Positions 25,071 through 35,942 of a stretch of 39,935 nucleotides of DNA are shown piece by piece (the stretch's first letter is position 1; the number at the start of each line of letters is the position of its first letter). Source of the stretch: Methylobacter sp. (GTDB taxonomy: Bacteria; Pseudomonadota; Gammaproteobacteria; Methylococcales; Methylomonadaceae); contig JAQTQN010000007.1 of assembly GCA_028712225.1 (NCBI GenBank), positions 1 through 39,935 of the forward strand, written 5' to 3'. A model generated the notes under the pieces. The model was not told the origin of the DNA, searched no databases, and saw only the letters and a program-made list of their open reading frames with translations. The position numbers and the translations under genes are program-made.

Positions 25071-26204
25071 TTGATTAAGTCCGCATGTTTGGTATTGGAA
25101 GATGGAACCGTATTTAACGGTATATCGATCGGTGCAGAGGGGTGTTCGGTGGGAGAAGTGGTATTTAATACTGCGATGACCGGCTATCAGGAAATCCTTA
25201 GCGATCCCTCTTATGCCCGGCAGATTGTCACTTTAACTTATCCGCATATCGGTAATACGGGGACTAATGACGAAGATAATGAGTCTGTTGGTGTATTTGC
25301 CAGCGGCTTAGTCATTAGGGATTTGCCATTATTAGCCAGCAACTGGCGCTCTGAAAAAACCTTGCAACAGTATTTGCAGGATAATAAGGTTGTAGCAATT
25401 GCTGACATAGATACCCGTAAATTAACCCGTATATTGCGTGATAAAGGCGCTCAGCGCGGTTGCATCATGGCAGGCGATTCACTCGATATTGATGTAGCTA
25501 AAGCCGCTATTGCGGGTTTTTCAGGTTTGAAAGGAATGGATCTGGCTAAAGAAGTCACTACGGCTAACACTTATGAATGGACCGAAAATATTTGGGATTT
25601 GATTAACGGTCATGCGCAGACTGGCGATCTGATTAAGCACGTAGTGGCTTATGACTTTGGTGTTAAACGCAATATTCTTAGGTTGTTAGTCAATCGTGGT
25701 TGCCGGGTCACCGTCGTGCCTGCAACCACAAGCGCTGAAACCGTGTTGGCAATGAACCCTGATGGCGTATTTCTTTCCAATGGCCCCGGCGATCCTGAGC
25801 CATGCACTTATGCCATTGAGGCCATTAAAACGATTCTGGAGAAAAAGCTTCCAGTATTCGGCATTTGCTTGGGGCATCAGCTATTAGCGCTTGCCAGTGG
25901 TGCAACAACCGAAAAAATGAAATTCGGCCATCATGGCGCTAATCATCCGGTACAAGAAATAGCCACAGGCCGCGTGATGATCAGCAGCCAAAATCACGGC
26001 TTTGCTGCAAACGAAGCCAGTTTACCTGCCAATGTCGTTGCGACTCATCGTTCATTGTTCGATGGCAGCCTGCAAGGTTTGCGCCGCACCGATTGCCCGG
26101 CATTCAGTTTCCAGGGACATCCCGAGGCGAGCCCGGGGCCGCACGATGTGGAATCTTTATTTGATGAATTCATCGAACTGATGAATAACGCAAGAAAACA
26201 TTAA
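25071..26204 (+). CDS. carA: Carbamoyl-phosphate synthase small (glutaminase) subunit
   Basis: The 377-aa subunit hydrolyses glutamine and feeds ammonia to CarB for carbamoyl phosphate, used for pyrimidines and arginine. The N-terminal CarA domain ([34 protein letters not shown]) is followed by a class I glutamine amidotransferase with the nucleophile Cys in FGICLGHQ and the His-Glu pair in [10 protein letters not shown] choose TTG at 25071 as start: a GAGGTG Shine-Dalgarno lies 7 bases upstream, and the product then begins (M)[12 protein letters not shown] exactly as the E. coli protein, which is also known to start at UUG. An upstream in-frame TTG at 25029 lies inside the leader hairpin and is rejected. 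carB follows after 22 bases. Confidence 0.96.
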   Translation: MIKSACLVLEDGTVFNGISIGAEGCSVGEVVFNTAMTGYQEILSDPSYARQIVTLTYPHIGNTGTNDEDNESVGVFASGLVIRDLPLLASNWRSEKTLQQYLQDNKVVAIADIDTRKLTRILRDKGAQRGCIMAGDSLDIDVAKAAIAGFSGLKGMDLAKEVTTANTYEWTENIWDLINGHAQTGDLIKHVVAYDFGVKRNILRLLVNRGCRVTVVPATTSAETVLAMNPDGVFLSNGPGDPEPCTYAIEAIKTILEKKLPVFGICLGHQLLALASGATTEKMKFGHHGANHPVQEIATGRVMISSQNHGFAANEASLPANVVATHRSLFDGSLQGLRRTDCPAFSFQGHPEASPGPHDVESLFDEFIELMNNARKH

Positions 26205-26226
26205 TCAGACTAGCTAACTCAATAAC

Positions 26227-29200
26227 ATGCCAAAAAGAACCGACATTAAATCGATTTTATTACTGGGAGCCGGTCCGATAGTGATCGGCCAGGCCTGTGA
26301 ATTTGATTATTCGGGCACACAGGCTTGCAAAGCGCTACGTGAAGAGGGATACCGCGTTATCCTGGTTAACTCCAATCCCGCCACTATCATGACCGATCCT
26401 GACATGGCTGATGCGATTTACATCGAGCCGATCGACTGGCAGACCGTGGAAAAAATCATTGCCAAAGAGAAGCCAGACGCCATCTTGCCGACTATGGGCG
26501 GACAAACAGCGCTTAATTGCGCGCTGGATTTAGACGCCAACGGCGTGCTCGAAAAATATAACGTTGAAATGATCGGCGCCAGCAAAGAAGCCATCAATAA
26601 AGCCGAAGACCGCGAATTGTTCAATCAGGCGATGCGCAAAATCGGCTACGAAGTGGCCAAGTCAAAAACTGCGCATTCCATGGAAGAAGCGCTGGCCGCC
26701 CAAAAAGAAGTAGGATACCCAACCATTATCCGGCCGTCTTTTACCATGGGCGGTAGCGGCGGCGGTATTGCTTACAACAAAGAAGAATTTATTGAAATCT
26801 GCGAGCGTGGCTTGTATTTGTCTCCTACCAATGAGCTATTGATTGAAGAATCAGTATTGGGCTGGAAAGAATATGAAATGGAAGTGGTACGGGATTCCAA
26901 AGACAATTGCATCATCGTCTGCTCTATCGAAAATTTTGACCCGATGGGTGTACATACCGGTGACTCCATCACCGTAGCGCCAGCGCAAACATTGACTGAC
27001 AAGGAATATCAAATTCTCCGTAATGTCTCTCTGGCAGTATTGCGCGAAATTGGCGTCGATACTGGCGGTTCTAACGTACAAGTGGCTATCAATCCGGTTG
27101 ATGGACGAATGATCGTTATCGAAATGAATCCGCGGGTATCACGCTCCTCTGCCCTGGCATCGAAAGCCACCGGATTTCCGATTGCCAAGGTTGCCGCCAA
27201 GCTGGCGGTAGGGTACACCCTTGACGAGTTGCAAAACGAAATAACAGGTGGGGCTACTCCGGCGTCTTTCGAACCGACTATCGATTATGTCGTTACCAAA
27301 ATACCACGATTTACCTTTGAAAAATTTCCACAGGCTGACGATCGCCTAACGACGCAAATGAAGTCAGTCGGTGAAGTGATGGCGATAGGCCGGACTTTTC
27401 AAGAGTCTTTACAAAAAGCGCTTCGTGGATTAGAAATTGGTATCAGCGGTTTGGATGAAATTATCGATATTAACGCTGATGATGCACGCGACCGCATGCA
27501 GAGTGAAATGCGTCATCCTGGGCCTGATCGTCTGCGCTATGTAGCGGATGCGTTTCGTAGCGGTATGAGCTTGGTCGACGTGAATGAGGCCAGCAAAATC
27601 GATCCTTGGTTTTTGGCGCAGGTTGAAGATTTAGTATTGACCGAGCAGTCATTGGCTACTAAAACGCTATCGACCTTGAAAGAAGGCGAGCTTTTCAAGT
27701 TAAAACGCAAAGGTTTTTCTGACATCCGTATCGCTAAGTTGCTTGATGCGTCTGAAACTGAAGTCCGTAATGTACGTCATAAGCAAGGCATACGGCCGGT
27801 TTATAAACGCATAGATTCCTGTGCAGCGGAGTTTTCCTCAGATACGGCTTATTTATATTCCACTTATGAAGAGGAATGTGAGGCGCGGGTTTCCGATAAA
27901 GAAAAAATAATTATTTTGGGCGGTGGTCCTAACCGTATCGGCCAAGGCATAGAGTTTGACTATTGCTGTGTCCATGCAGCCTTGGCGTTACGCGAAGATG
28001 GCTATGAAACCATCATGATCAACTGTAACCCGGAAACGGTATCCACCGATTTTGATACGTCGGATCGTTTATATTTTGAGCCATTGACACTCGAAGATGT
28101 GCTTGAAGTCGTGCAGCTTGAAAAACCAAAAGGTGTCATCGTGCAATATGGCGGGCAAACGCCGCTGAAGCTTGCCAGAGCCTTGGAAGCGGCCGGAGTA
28201 CCGATTATTGGTACATCGCCTGATTCAATTGATTTGGCTGAAGACCGCGAACGATTCCAGAAGTTGTTAGAGCGCTTAGGCCTAAAGCAGCCACCTAATG
28301 CAACAGCGCGTTCAGTTGAACAAGCAATAAATGCCGCTAAAGAATTAGGCTATCCGCTGGTTGTCAGGCCATCTTATGTATTGGGTGGGCGGGCAATGGA
28401 AATCGTATTTAACGAAGAAGGCTTGCATCGTTACATGAAAGAAGCGGTGAGCGTGTCTAATGATTCGCCCGTGCTACTGGATCGCTTTCTGGATGATGCA
28501 GTGGAAATGGATGTTGATGCTATTTATGACGGCGAGCGCGTGTTAATCGGCGGCTTAATGGAGCACATTGAGCAAGCCGGCATCCATTCCGGAGATTCAG
28601 CCTGTTCATTACCACCTTACGAATTGGCACCGGCGCTTCAAGACCAATTACGCGAACAAGTAGCCAAAATGGCGGAAGCCTTGGGTGTGCGCGGTTTGAT
28701 GAATACTCAATTTGCAATTCAGGGCCAGGACATTTATGTACTTGAAGTGAATCCAAGAGCATCAAGAACGGCGCCGTTTGTTTCTAAGGCAACAGGTTAT
28801 CCATTGGCGAAAATCGCTGCCCGGGTTATGGCGGGGCAAACCTTGGCTCAGCAAGGTGTAACTGAAGAACGCATTCCGGATTATTTTTCGGTTAAGGAAG
28901 CTGTATTTCCATTTGTTAAATTTCCTGGCGTCGATCCGTTATTAGGGCCGGAAATGAAATCTACCGGTGAAGTGATGGGGGTAGGGAAAACTTTTGGTGA
29001 AGCCTTTGCAAAATCTCAGCGCGCAGCAGGTGTGGATTTGAGTCACACTGGCAAAGTGCTGATTAGCATTCGTGATGCGGACAAGGCTAAAGCGCCGGAA
29101 GTTGCCAGAATGTTAGTGGAAAAAAAATATCAAATAGTGGCGACCGGCGGTACCGCAAAGTTTCTTAAAGAAGCAGGCATTCCCTGTGAAATTGTTTACA

Positions 29201-29445
29201 AGGTTAATGAAGGTAGACCAAATACCGTTGATATGATTAAAAACGACCAGATTCAACTCATTATCAATACATCAGAGGGCAAAAAAGCCATTTCAGATTC
29301 GTTTACCATGCGCAGAGAAGCGCTGCAGCATCGAGTAACTTACTACACCACAATGGCAGGAGCCAAAGCCGCATGCTATGCGCTGGGTGAGTTGGATGCC
29401 GGCGATGTTAATTGCCTGCATGATTTACACAAAAGTCTCATATAA
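26227..29445 (+). CDS. carB: Carbamoyl-phosphate synthase large subunit
   Basis: 1072 aa, essentially the full family length (E. coli 1073). Two homologous ATP-grasp halves are evident: [20 protein letters not shown] at the N-terminus and [20 protein letters not shown] near residue 558. These make carboxyphosphate and phosphorylate carbamate. The C-terminal MGS-like allosteric domain (from about 935, [20 protein letters not shown]) binds UMP or ornithine-type effectors in known enzymes. It forms the heterodimer with CarA encoded just upstream. No frameshift or missing domain is seen. The operon continues to greA after 55 bases, the common gammaproteobacterial order. Confidence 0.98.
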   Translation: MPKRTDIKSILLLGAGPIVIGQACEFDYSGTQACKALREEGYRVILVNSNPATIMTDPDMADAIYIEPIDWQTVEKIIAKEKPDAILPTMGGQTALNCALDLDANGVLEKYNVEMIGASKEAINKAEDRELFNQAMRKIGYEVAKSKTAHSMEEALAAQKEVGYPTIIRPSFTMGGSGGGIAYNKEEFIEICERGLYLSPTNELLIEESVLGWKEYEMEVVRDSKDNCIIVCSIENFDPMGVHTGDSITVAPAQTLTDKEYQILRNVSLAVLREIGVDTGGSNVQVAINPVDGRMIVIEMNPRVSRSSALASKATGFPIAKVAAKLAVGYTLDELQNEITGGATPASFEPTIDYVVTKIPRFTFEKFPQADDRLTTQMKSVGEVMAIGRTFQESLQKALRGLEIGISGLDEIIDINADDARDRMQSEMRHPGPDRLRYVADAFRSGMSLVDVNEASKIDPWFLAQVEDLVLTEQSLATKTLSTLKEGELFKLKRKGFSDIRIAKLLDASETEVRNVRHKQGIRPVYKRIDSCAAEFSSDTAYLYSTYEEECEARVSDKEKIIILGGGPNRIGQGIEFDYCCVHAALALREDGYETIMINCNPETVSTDFDTSDRLYFEPLTLEDVLEVVQLEKPKGVIVQYGGQTPLKLARALEAAGVPIIGTSPDSIDLAEDRERFQKLLERLGLKQPPNATARSVEQAINAAKELGYPLVVRPSYVLGGRAMEIVFNEEGLHRYMKEAVSVSNDSPVLLDRFLDDAVEMDVDAIYDGERVLIGGLMEHIEQAGIHSGDSACSLPPYELAPALQDQLREQVAKMAEALGVRGLMNTQFAIQGQDIYVLEVNPRASRTAPFVSKATGYPLAKIAARVMAGQTLAQQGVTEERIPDYFSVKEAVFPFVKFPGVDPLLGPEMKSTGEVMGVGKTFGEAFAKSQRAAGVDLSHTGKVLISIRDADKAKAPEVARMLVEKKYQIVATGGTAKFLKEAGIPCEIVYKVNEGRPNTVDMIKNDQIQLIINTSEGKKAISDSFTMRREALQHRVTYYTTMAGAKAACYALGELDAGDVNCLHDLHKSLI

Positions 29446-29500
29446 GATACAAGGTGAAAGTCTTGTGATCACATTGTTATTATTTGGAGTTGTTGAATAA

Positions 29501-29977
29501 ATGAATAAAGTACCTCTTACCGTAACCGGCGCGGAAAAATTACGGGCAGAATTGGAAGAATTAAAATCAGTTGTCCGTCCGCGAATTATTGCTTCTATTG
29601 CCACTGCACGAGCGCATGGCGATTTAAAAGAAAATGCTGAATATCATGCCGCTAAAGAGCAACAAAGTTTTGCAGAAGGCCGGATTGCTGAAATTGAAGG
29701 GAAGCTTTCGAATGCACAGATCATTGACATTACCAAGGTTAATGCAAATAACAAAGTGGTATTTGGTGCAACTGTAGAAATTGAAGATACTAATTCTGGC
29801 AAACAAGTGACATATCAGATTGTCGGCGAAGACGAAGCCAGCATTAAAGAAGGACGCATCTCAATCGGCTCGCCTATTGCTAGAGCATTGATAGGTAAAG
29901 AAGTTGAAGATGTGGTGACAGTTAAGGCACCCGGTGGCAACATTGAGTATGAAATTATTGCAATCAAATATGTTTGA
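29501..29977 (+). CDS. greA: Transcript cleavage factor GreA
   Basis: 158 aa, the standard GreA length. The N-terminal coiled coil carries the tip motif [20 protein letters not shown], including the acidic residues that enter the RNA polymerase secondary channel and stimulate cleavage of backtracked RNA. The C-terminal FKBP-like domain has [25 protein letters not shown] ribosome binding site lies about a dozen bases upstream of the ATG. It follows carB in a probable common transcript and ends at a terminator shared with the convergent yhbY. Confidence 0.97.
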   Translation: MNKVPLTVTGAEKLRAELEELKSVVRPRIIASIATARAHGDLKENAEYHAAKEQQSFAEGRIAEIEGKLSNAQIIDITKVNANNKVVFGATVEIEDTNSGKQVTYQIVGEDEASIKEGRISIGSPIARALIGKEVEDVVTVKAPGGNIEYEIIAIKYV

Positions 29978-29985
29978 CTAAAACA

Positions 29986-30030
29986 AGGTGCAAGGCAGAA
30001 TGTACTCACGCCTTGCACCTAAGTTATTAT
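29986..30030. terminator. Terminator between convergent greA and yhbY
   Basis: A perfect 11-bp stem AGGTGCAAGGC (29986-29996) with GCCTTGCACCT (30010-30020) and 13-base loop is followed on the plus strand by TTATTATTTTTTT. On the minus strand a TTGTTTT tract follows, so it probably serves both genes. Confidence 0.9.
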
Positions 30031-30311
30031 TTTTTTGTATTTTTCCTATAAATAACCAAAATTTGACCAATAGTTTGTATTAGTTCGGCATTAGTATCGC
30101 TACAAATTTTTTCAGCAATTTGCTTGCGATCATCCCGTTCAGCACGAATACGAAGTTTTATAAGTTCATGACTATCAAGTGCAAGTTCAATTTCTGAAAG
30201 TACTGCAGCGGTGTATCCGGATTGACCAATCATTACAGTGGGATTTAATGTATGAGCTAAGGCCTTAAGTTTCTTTTTGTCAGCAGCTTTCACGCGTTTT
30301 CCTAGATTCAA
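30027..30311 (-). CDS. yhbY: Ribosome-associated RNA-binding protein YhbY (CRM domain)
   Basis: A 94-aa single CRS1-YhbY (CRM) domain. The GxxG-type loop (VMIGQSGYTAAVLSEIELAL) and the sequence ELIKLRIRAERDDRKQIAEK match the family; the fold is like a KH-related RNA-binding alpha-beta domain. In E. coli the protein associates with pre-50S ribosomal particles. Here it is divergent from rlmE with a 30-base gap, the usual arrangement of yhbY and the 23S rRNA methyltransferase gene, so both probably share a small promoter region. The ATG at 30309-30311 begins the conserved domain directly. Confidence 0.94.
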   Translation of the reverse strand: MNLGKRVKAADKKKLKALAHTLNPTVMIGQSGYTAAVLSEIELALDSHELIKLRIRAERDDRKQIAEKICSDTNAELIQTIGQILVIYRKNTKK

Positions 30312-30341
30312 AATATCAATTTTACACTATTTAAAATAGCA

Positions 30342-30959
30342 ATGGCTCGAAGTAAAAGCAGTAACCGCTGGATGCAAGAACATTTCCAGGATGAATATGT
30401 CAAAATGGCGCAGGCTCAGGGTTATCGCTCTCGCGCAGTCTTTAAATTGAATGAAATTCAGGATAAAGATCAGATCATAAAACCAGGCATGAATGTAGTC
30501 GACTTAGGGGCCGCCCCTGGTGGTTGGTCTCAACGTACACGGCAATTATTAGGAAAAAAAAACCGTATTATTGCCTTAGATATTTTACTTATGGAGCCAA
30601 TAGAAGGAGTTGATTTTATTCAAGGTGATTTTCGCGAAGAAGACGTCTTAAATAAATTGAAACTTATTCTTGATGGAGCCAGTATTAATCTAGTAATGTC
30701 AGACATGGCACCAAATATGACAGGAAATAAAGGGGTTGATCAACCCAAAGCAATTTATTTGGCTGAATTGGCTCTAGAAACAGCAATAGCGACCTTATCA
30801 AAAGACGGATCATTTTTGGTCAAATTATTTCAGGGTGATGGATTTGACTTATTTTTTAAAAATGTTCAGCAATATTTTGTTAAAACTGTTATCAGAAAGC
30901 CAAAAGCGTCAAGACCCAGAAGCAATGAAGTATATATTTTAGCGAAAGGCTTTAAATAA
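30342..30959 (+). CDS. rlmE: 23S rRNA (uridine-2'-O-)-methyltransferase RlmE (FtsJ/RrmJ)
   Basis: 205 aa, near the E. coli length (209). The SAM-binding motif is VVDLGAAPGGWSQ (52-64) and the catalytic tetrad K35-D121-K161-E196 is complete (AVFKL, VMSDMAPN, FLVKLFQG, RSNEVYI). The enzyme methylates the 2'-O of U2552 in the A loop of 23S rRNA in known species, and loss gives 50S assembly defects. Its neighbours yhbY and ftsH match the classical rrmJ-ftsH locus. It starts in frame with the conserved MARSKSSNRWMQEH. Confidence 0.97.
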   Translation: MARSKSSNRWMQEHFQDEYVKMAQAQGYRSRAVFKLNEIQDKDQIIKPGMNVVDLGAAPGGWSQRTRQLLGKKNRIIALDILLMEPIEGVDFIQGDFREEDVLNKLKLILDGASINLVMSDMAPNMTGNKGVDQPKAIYLAELALETAIATLSKDGSFLVKLFQGDGFDLFFKNVQQYFVKTVIRKPKASRPRSNEVYILAKGFK

Positions 30960-31089
30960 TTCGTTTTGCCTTCATATTAGTTAAGATATAGCTTATAAAG
31001 GCTCTTTTAATTCCCATTAAAACAGTCAGGATTATTAAGTCCTGATATAATTCAAGCAGTTTTTAAACCGAGAGCCGTTCAGGCCCAGG

Positions 31090-33039
31090 ATGTGTAAATT
31101 GAACGACATGATGAAAAATATAATCCTTTGGGTCGTCATTGCTGTTGTATTGATGTCTATTTTCAACAACTTTGGCCCTCAAAATGACCGTGCCGATTCC
31201 TCCTTATCGTATTCTCAATTTATTGATGCGGTAAAAGCGGGCCAAGTTCAGCAGGTCATGATCAATGAAAATATTATCAAAGGCAAAATGCAAGGTGGAG
31301 AAATATTTAAAACCTATGCGCCTGCCGACCCTCATTTAGTTGATGATCTTTTAGCCAATGGTGTAGAAATTAAGGTTGTTCCACCGGAACAGCCATCCAT
31401 GCTGATGCAATTGTTGGTTTCATTTGGCCCTATGCTGCTATTAATAGGCGTTTGGGTGTTTTTTATGCGGCAAATGCAAGGCGGAGGCGCAGGTGGTCGA
31501 GGAGCCATGAGCTTTGGCAAGAGCAAAGCGCGTATGCTGGAAGAAGATCAAATAAAAGTCACATTTGCCGACGTCGCTGGTTGTGATGAAGCTAAAGAGG
31601 AAGTCGCTGAGATGGTTGATTTCCTAAGAGACCCTGCAAAATATCAAAAATTGGGCGGAAAAATCCCCAGAGGTGCTTTGATGATAGGCCCCCCGGGAAC
31701 AGGAAAAACGCTATTGGCTAGAGCAATTGCCGGTGAAGCTAAAGTGCCGTTTTTTACAATTTCTGGTTCTGATTTTGTTGAAATGTTTGTAGGTGTTGGT
31801 GCATCTCGTGTTCGCGATATGTTTGAACAAGCTAAAAAGCATGCTCCGTGTATTATTTTTATTGATGAAATTGATGCTGTCGGTCGTCAGCGTGGTGCTG
31901 GTTTAGGTGGTGGCAATGATGAACGCGAACAAACATTAAATCAGTTATTGGTAGAAATGGACGGCTTTGAAGGTAACGAAGGAATCATAGTTATTGCAGC
32001 TACCAACCGTCCAGATGTTTTGGATAAGGCTTTATTGCGTCCTGGTCGATTTGATCGCCAAGTAACCGTAGGCCTACCCGATGTTAGAGGTCGTGAGCAG
32101 ATTCTCAAAGTCCATTTAAAAAAAGTACCTACTGCAGACGATGTCACTGTTAAATACATCGCTCAAGGTACGCCTGGCTTTTCAGGTGCTGATTTAGCTA
32201 ATTTGATCAATGAAGCCGCATTGTTTGCGGCAAGAATGAACAAACGCTTAGTCAGCATGATCGATTTAGAAAAAGCAAAGGACAAGCTGATCATGGGCGC
32301 TGAAAGGCATTCTATGGTAATGAGCGAAAAGGAAAAGAAAATGACCGCTTATCACGAAGCTGGCCATGCAATAGTTGGCAAAACCGTCCCTGAGCACGAC
32401 CCTGTTTACAAGGTCAGCATAATGCCAAGGGGCCGTGCATTGGGTGTTACCATGTTCCTGCCAGAAAGCGACCAATATAGTGCGAGCAAACAAAAGCTTG
32501 ATAGCATGATTTCTAGTTTATACGGCGGACGTATAGCTGAAGAGATGATTTTTGGCTGGGAACAAGTTAGTACAGGTGCATCTAACGATATTGAGCGCGC
32601 TACCGATTTGGCTAGAAATATGGTTACTAAATGGGGGCTTTCTCAGCGTTTAGGGCCATTGGCTTACAGTGAAGAAGAAGGTGAAGTTTTCCTTGGTCGC
32701 TCTGTAACTCAGCATAAATCTGTCGCTGAAGACACGGCAAGAGTAATAGACGAAGAAATACGTTCAGTAATTGATAAAAATTATGAACGTGCTGAATCTA
32801 TTCTGAAAGAGAATATCGATATATTGCATGCAATGTCTGATGCATTAATGAAATATGAAACTATTGATAAATATCAAATCGATGACTTGATGGCCCGTAA
32901 GCAAGTTAGAGCACCTGAAGGTTGGGATGATACTCCGCCTCCAGAGTCTGCAAACGATACTTCTATAGAAGAACCCAACCCGCCAAAAGAAGATAATAAA
33001 AACAGTAAATCTATTGGTGGGGCTGCAGAACAAGGTTAA
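31090..33039 (+). CDS. ftsH: ATP-dependent zinc metalloprotease FtsH
   Basis: 649 aa, membrane-anchored AAA+ protease. Two N-terminal transmembrane helices ([16 protein letters not shown] and [17 protein letters not shown]) flank a periplasmic domain. Next come Walker A GPPGTGKT (200-207), Walker [12 protein letters not shown], the second region of homology with [20 protein letters not shown], and the zinc motif HEAGH in [12 protein letters not shown]. The enzyme degrades misassembled membrane proteins and short-lived regulators. The ATG pair at 31108 and 31111 matches the family N-terminus (MKNIILW) better than 31090; ribosome binding sites do not decide. The C-terminal tail is acidic and Pro-rich and variable. 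A strong terminator follows. Confidence 0.97.
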   Translation: MCKLNDMMKNIILWVVIAVVLMSIFNNFGPQNDRADSSLSYSQFIDAVKAGQVQQVMINENIIKGKMQGGEIFKTYAPADPHLVDDLLANGVEIKVVPPEQPSMLMQLLVSFGPMLLLIGVWVFFMRQMQGGGAGGRGAMSFGKSKARMLEEDQIKVTFADVAGCDEAKEEVAEMVDFLRDPAKYQKLGGKIPRGALMIGPPGTGKTLLARAIAGEAKVPFFTISGSDFVEMFVGVGASRVRDMFEQAKKHAPCIIFIDEIDAVGRQRGAGLGGGNDEREQTLNQLLVEMDGFEGNEGIIVIAATNRPDVLDKALLRPGRFDRQVTVGLPDVRGREQILKVHLKKVPTADDVTVKYIAQGTPGFSGADLANLINEAALFAARMNKRLVSMIDLEKAKDKLIMGAERHSMVMSEKEKKMTAYHEAGHAIVGKTVPEHDPVYKVSIMPRGRALGVTMFLPESDQYSASKQKLDSMISSLYGGRIAEEMIFGWEQVSTGASNDIERATDLARNMVTKWGLSQRLGPLAYSEEEGEVFLGRSVTQHKSVAEDTARVIDEEIRSVIDKNYERAESILKENIDILHAMSDALMKYETIDKYQIDDLMARKQVRAPEGWDDTPPPESANDTSIEEPNPPKEDNKNSKSIGGAAEQG

Positions 33040-33069
33040 GTTTTACTGACATTTACCTAAGGTACTCAT

Positions 33070-33108
33070 AAAAAAGCGGGCTACGATTTTTCGTAACCTG
33101 CTTTTTTT
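33070..33108 (+). terminator. Terminator after ftsH
   Basis: AGCGGGCTACGA (33075-33086) pairs with TCGTAACCTGCT (33091-33102) around TTTT, with one C-A mismatch and one G-U pair, and is followed by a run of seven T. Confidence 0.9.
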
Positions 33109-33325
33109 ATGCCCCCCAAATCCCCATCGATTGTTCGATTCTTTTATTCCCCTGCTTTAGCAAAAGACAATAGGGTACCTCGAAATACCGCCCAAATAAT
33201 TTGATAGATTGCTAATGGCTGTAAATCGGCACGAAAGCTCTCCATTTTTCTTGTTTTGCCCTCGCATGAGGGCTTGTTTTCACCCGAAATCACCGCTTTC
33301 GGCAATTTCAGCCGCACCTTGGCTG

Positions 33326-34319
33326 CTAAAAGGCCACGATCCCACAGCTTTTCAAGCTGCACAGGCGTCGCAAGTTATAGGTTGCCGCCTTCCAATTGAG
33401 CGGCAACGTGGCCCGCTCCAGACCAATGCAGCGTAAGCCTTTGCCGCCCAGTTACTCCAGGCCAGCAAACACATGCTCAACGCGTACCCGCGTTTTAGCA
33501 ATGCGGGTGTTGCGGTGCTTTTGGCAGTCAGATAAGGGCTTACCTGGGGCGGCTTTGCGTTGAATATGCACGCGCCAACCGGCCGCTTTTAATCGGGTTT
33601 CGCGTTCACCGTCTACGCAACCTTTGTCGCCATAGAGATCGCGACTGGTGTTGCTGGCATCCAGTACATCTTCCAGATGACGGGTATCGTGTTCGCTGGC
33701 GGTACTGATTTTGATCTTGCGAATGAGCTTATAACGTCTATCAGCGCAGGCGGATAGCTTATAGCCAAAGTACGATTTACCGTGTTTCTTGGTCCAGGTG
33801 GCATCGACGTCCTTCTGCCGTCGCTTGGCAGGCGACCAATCTATCGGTGTCGCGGCTTGTTTAATCAAGTCCTTTTCTGCTTTATGAAGGTGCTGTTTGG
33901 GTACAGGTACAATGCTGGCGTCTATCATTTGCCCACCACGCGCGATGTAACCGTGCTTGTCCAGCTCACGGTTAACGGCGTCAACCAACAGTAGGCGCTT
34001 TAGGCGATAGGGTTTCACTGGCACCGGCCGCCGCGAGTCGTTCTCGAAAGGTCCAGAACGTGGTGCGATCTGGAATCTGACTGCTGTGGCGCAACCCAAC
34101 AAAGCGTTGAAAACTCAGGCGATCCAACAATTGATACTCCATTTGTTCATCGCTCAGGTTGTAAAGCTGTTGAATGATTAGGGCTTTTACCATTAGTCCG
34201 GTGGGAAACGGTCGCCGACCGCCGCGATCAAGGCTGGGACGCGGTGCTGCCAGGTCAATGGCAGCAGCCAGCGCTGCATAATCAACATGCTGTTCCAAAA
34301 GTTGTAAGGTATCGCCTAG
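33326..34319 (-). pseudogene. IS5-family transposase, broken and 5'-truncated
   Basis: Read on the minus strand, fragments join to one IS5-type DDE transposase: LGDTLQLLEQHVDYAALAAA, then SDEQMEYQLLDRLSFQRFVG and PDRTTFWTFRERLAAAGA. After a frame change near 33990-34011 come GYIARGGQMIDASIVPVPKQ (first Asp), SRDLYGDKGC (second Asp) and RVRVEHVFAGLE (Glu). A TAA at 33452-33454 (probably from CAA) then cuts off LGGKGLRCIGLERATLPLNW and the following YNLRRL to a TAG at 33326-33328. The frame change coincides with about 19-22 extra bases holding TAGGCG twice. The 5' end is replaced by the adjacent IS1182 element, and no matching start is seen on its far side. The copy cannot make transposase. Confidence 0.88.
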
Positions 34320-34332
34320 GAGCCTGTCGGAC
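34316..34332 (+). repeat. Left terminal inverted repeat of the IS1182 element with CTAG
   Basis: CTAGGAGCCTGTCGGAC is identical to the reverse complement of 35943-35959; the CTAG part is palindromic and probably the duplicated target. Confidence 0.9.
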
Positions 34333-35208
34333 TTCCCGGCGAGTCCACCTCGCCATTTGGTAAAATAACCGCCAATATTGAGACAAAAACCGAGAAGAGC
34401 CATGGCCCGATTCATCCAATACGACCGACACCAACAATATCTACTGCCGCCGTCAGTGGATGAATGGTTACCCGATGATCACCTGGCCCGATATATCGTC
34501 GAAGTCATCGATTAACTGGATTTATCGAAGCTGACCAGTCGGTATTCGCGCAGTGGTTCCGAAGCCTATCACCCGGCCTTGCTGCTGGCCCTGCTGGTTT
34601 ACGGCTACGCCACCGGCACCTTCTCCAGCTGTAAACTCGAAAAGGCGACGTACGATTCCGTGGCTTTCCGTTTCATCGCCGCTAACTTGCATCCCGATCA
34701 CGACACCTTGGCCAACTTCCGCAAGACGTTCCTGGTGGAACTGGAAGACCTGTTTATCCAGGTACTGACGATTGCGAAGGCCATGAAACTGGTCAAGCTT
34801 GGAACGATTTCGCTGGACGGCACCAAGCTCAAGGCGAACGCCTCGAAGCACAAGGCTCTGTCCCACGGTCATATCGAAAAACTGGAAGCCCAGCTGCGCG
34901 AGGAAGTCCAAGCCTTATTGGTCAAAGCAGCCCAAACCGATCAACAGGAAGCGGGCGACGAGCACGACTTACCCGCCGAAATCGCCCGCCGCGAACAGCG
35001 CCTCAAAGCGTTGGCTGAAGCCAAAGCCAAGATTGCCGAACGGGTTAAAGAACGCGACCAGCAGGCCCAGAAAGACTATGCCGACAAAGTCGCACGCCGC
35101 GAAGCCCAGCGCGCCGCCGGACAAAAGCCGCGCGGCAAAGAGCCCAAAGCGCCTGAAACCGGGCCAAAGGCCAAGGATCAAATCAACCTGACCGACGAAG
35201 AATCCCGC

Positions 35209-35225
35209 ACTTGTGCCCTGTGGGT
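35209..35225 (+). repeat. 17-base insertion, copy 1, in the transposase gene
   Basis: ACTTGTGCCCTGTGGGT interrupts the codons for ESR and IMPSHEG. It shares the 16-base core TT(G/A)TGCCCTGTGGGTA with copy 2, counting the A that follows it. Confidence 0.8.
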
Positions 35226-35333
35226 ATCATGCCCAGCCACGAAGGCTTCGTGCGGGGGTACAACGGCCAGGCGACCGTCGACGTTGACAGCATGCTCATC
35301 GTCGCGGCCACGCTCACGCAGGACACCAACGAT

Positions 35334-35350
35334 TTATGCCCTGTGGGTAC
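35334..35350 (+). repeat. 17-base insertion, copy 2, in the transposase gene
   Basis: TTATGCCCTGTGGGTAC interrupts the codons for TND and KQQVEP, 108 bases beyond copy 1, in the same orientation and with a core that differs by one base. Confidence 0.8.
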
Positions 35351-35942
35351 AAGCAGCAAGTCGAACCGATGCTGGACGAAGTAGCCAAACTGGAAAACGA
35401 TTTGGGAAAGCCCGATACCTTGCTGGTCGATAACGGTTACTTCAGCCGAGGCAATGTTAAAGTCTGCGAAGACCGAGGCATCACGCCGCTGATCGCCCTG
35501 GGCCGAGATTCGCATCATCTGCCTTTGGAAGAACGACTCGCGGCCGATGTGCCCGCGCCGCACACCGACGATCCGGTGGTCAAGATGGCTCACGCCTTGA
35601 AAACCAAAGAGGAACGCACCTGTTACGGTCAGCGCAAATGTAGCGTCGAGCCGGTGTTCGGTATCATCAAACAGATCATGGGCTTTCGACAGTTCTCGTT
35701 GCGCGGTCTGCAAGCGACTTCCGGCGAATGGAAACTGGTCGCCCTGGCCTACAATCTGAAACGGATGCACGTACTGGCGGCCGGATAAGCCGGAATGATC
35801 GTAAAAGTCTCGCCGGTTGGCGTTGCACGGCGATCAGGTCAGACCGCTTTTGGTTGGGTGCAATCCGGAAATTTGTTTTGCAAGTCGCGCCACCGGCTTC
35901 GTTGCCTCGCGGCCGCCAGAAAATCAGGCGGACAAGGTCATT

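Larger units (their letters stand above)
34402..35788 (+). pseudogene. IS1182-family transposase, nonsense plus two 17-base insertions
   Basis: The ancestral frame starts at ATG 34402 (MARFIQYDRHQQYLLPPSVD) and is stopped by TAA at 34513-34515, in the context VEVID-stop-LDLS where the family has Gln. It then continues through YHPALLLALLVYGYATGTFS, the Lys/Ala-rich insert domain and INLTDEESR. Two frame changes follow at 35209-35225 and 35334-35350. Removing exactly 17 bases at each site restores ESR-IMPSHEGFVRGYNGQATV and QDTND-KQQVEPMLDEV, after which the frame runs intact through LLVDNGYFSRGN and VEPVFGIIKQIMGFRQFSLR to the TAA at 35786-35788. The protein cannot be made as encoded. Confidence 0.9.

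Noticed and set aside
33144-33362. 72-codon minus-strand frame downstream of the IS5 transposase
   Set aside because: It overlaps the true transposase C-terminal codons in another frame and looks like IS tail sequence; no family recognised.
33452-34515. TAA read as Gln (recoding) because both transposases have TAA at a Gln position
   Set aside because: Many intact genes in the window end in TAA, so the standard code applies; single mutations explain both.
35209-35350. Programmed translational bypass over the two 17-base inserts
   Set aside because: The gene also carries an unrelated nonsense codon at 34513, so it is dead; bypass is not needed to explain the data.
34522-35770. Long minus-strand frames inside the IS1182 element
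   Set aside because: They are mirror images of the GC-rich transposase coding sequence and match no family.
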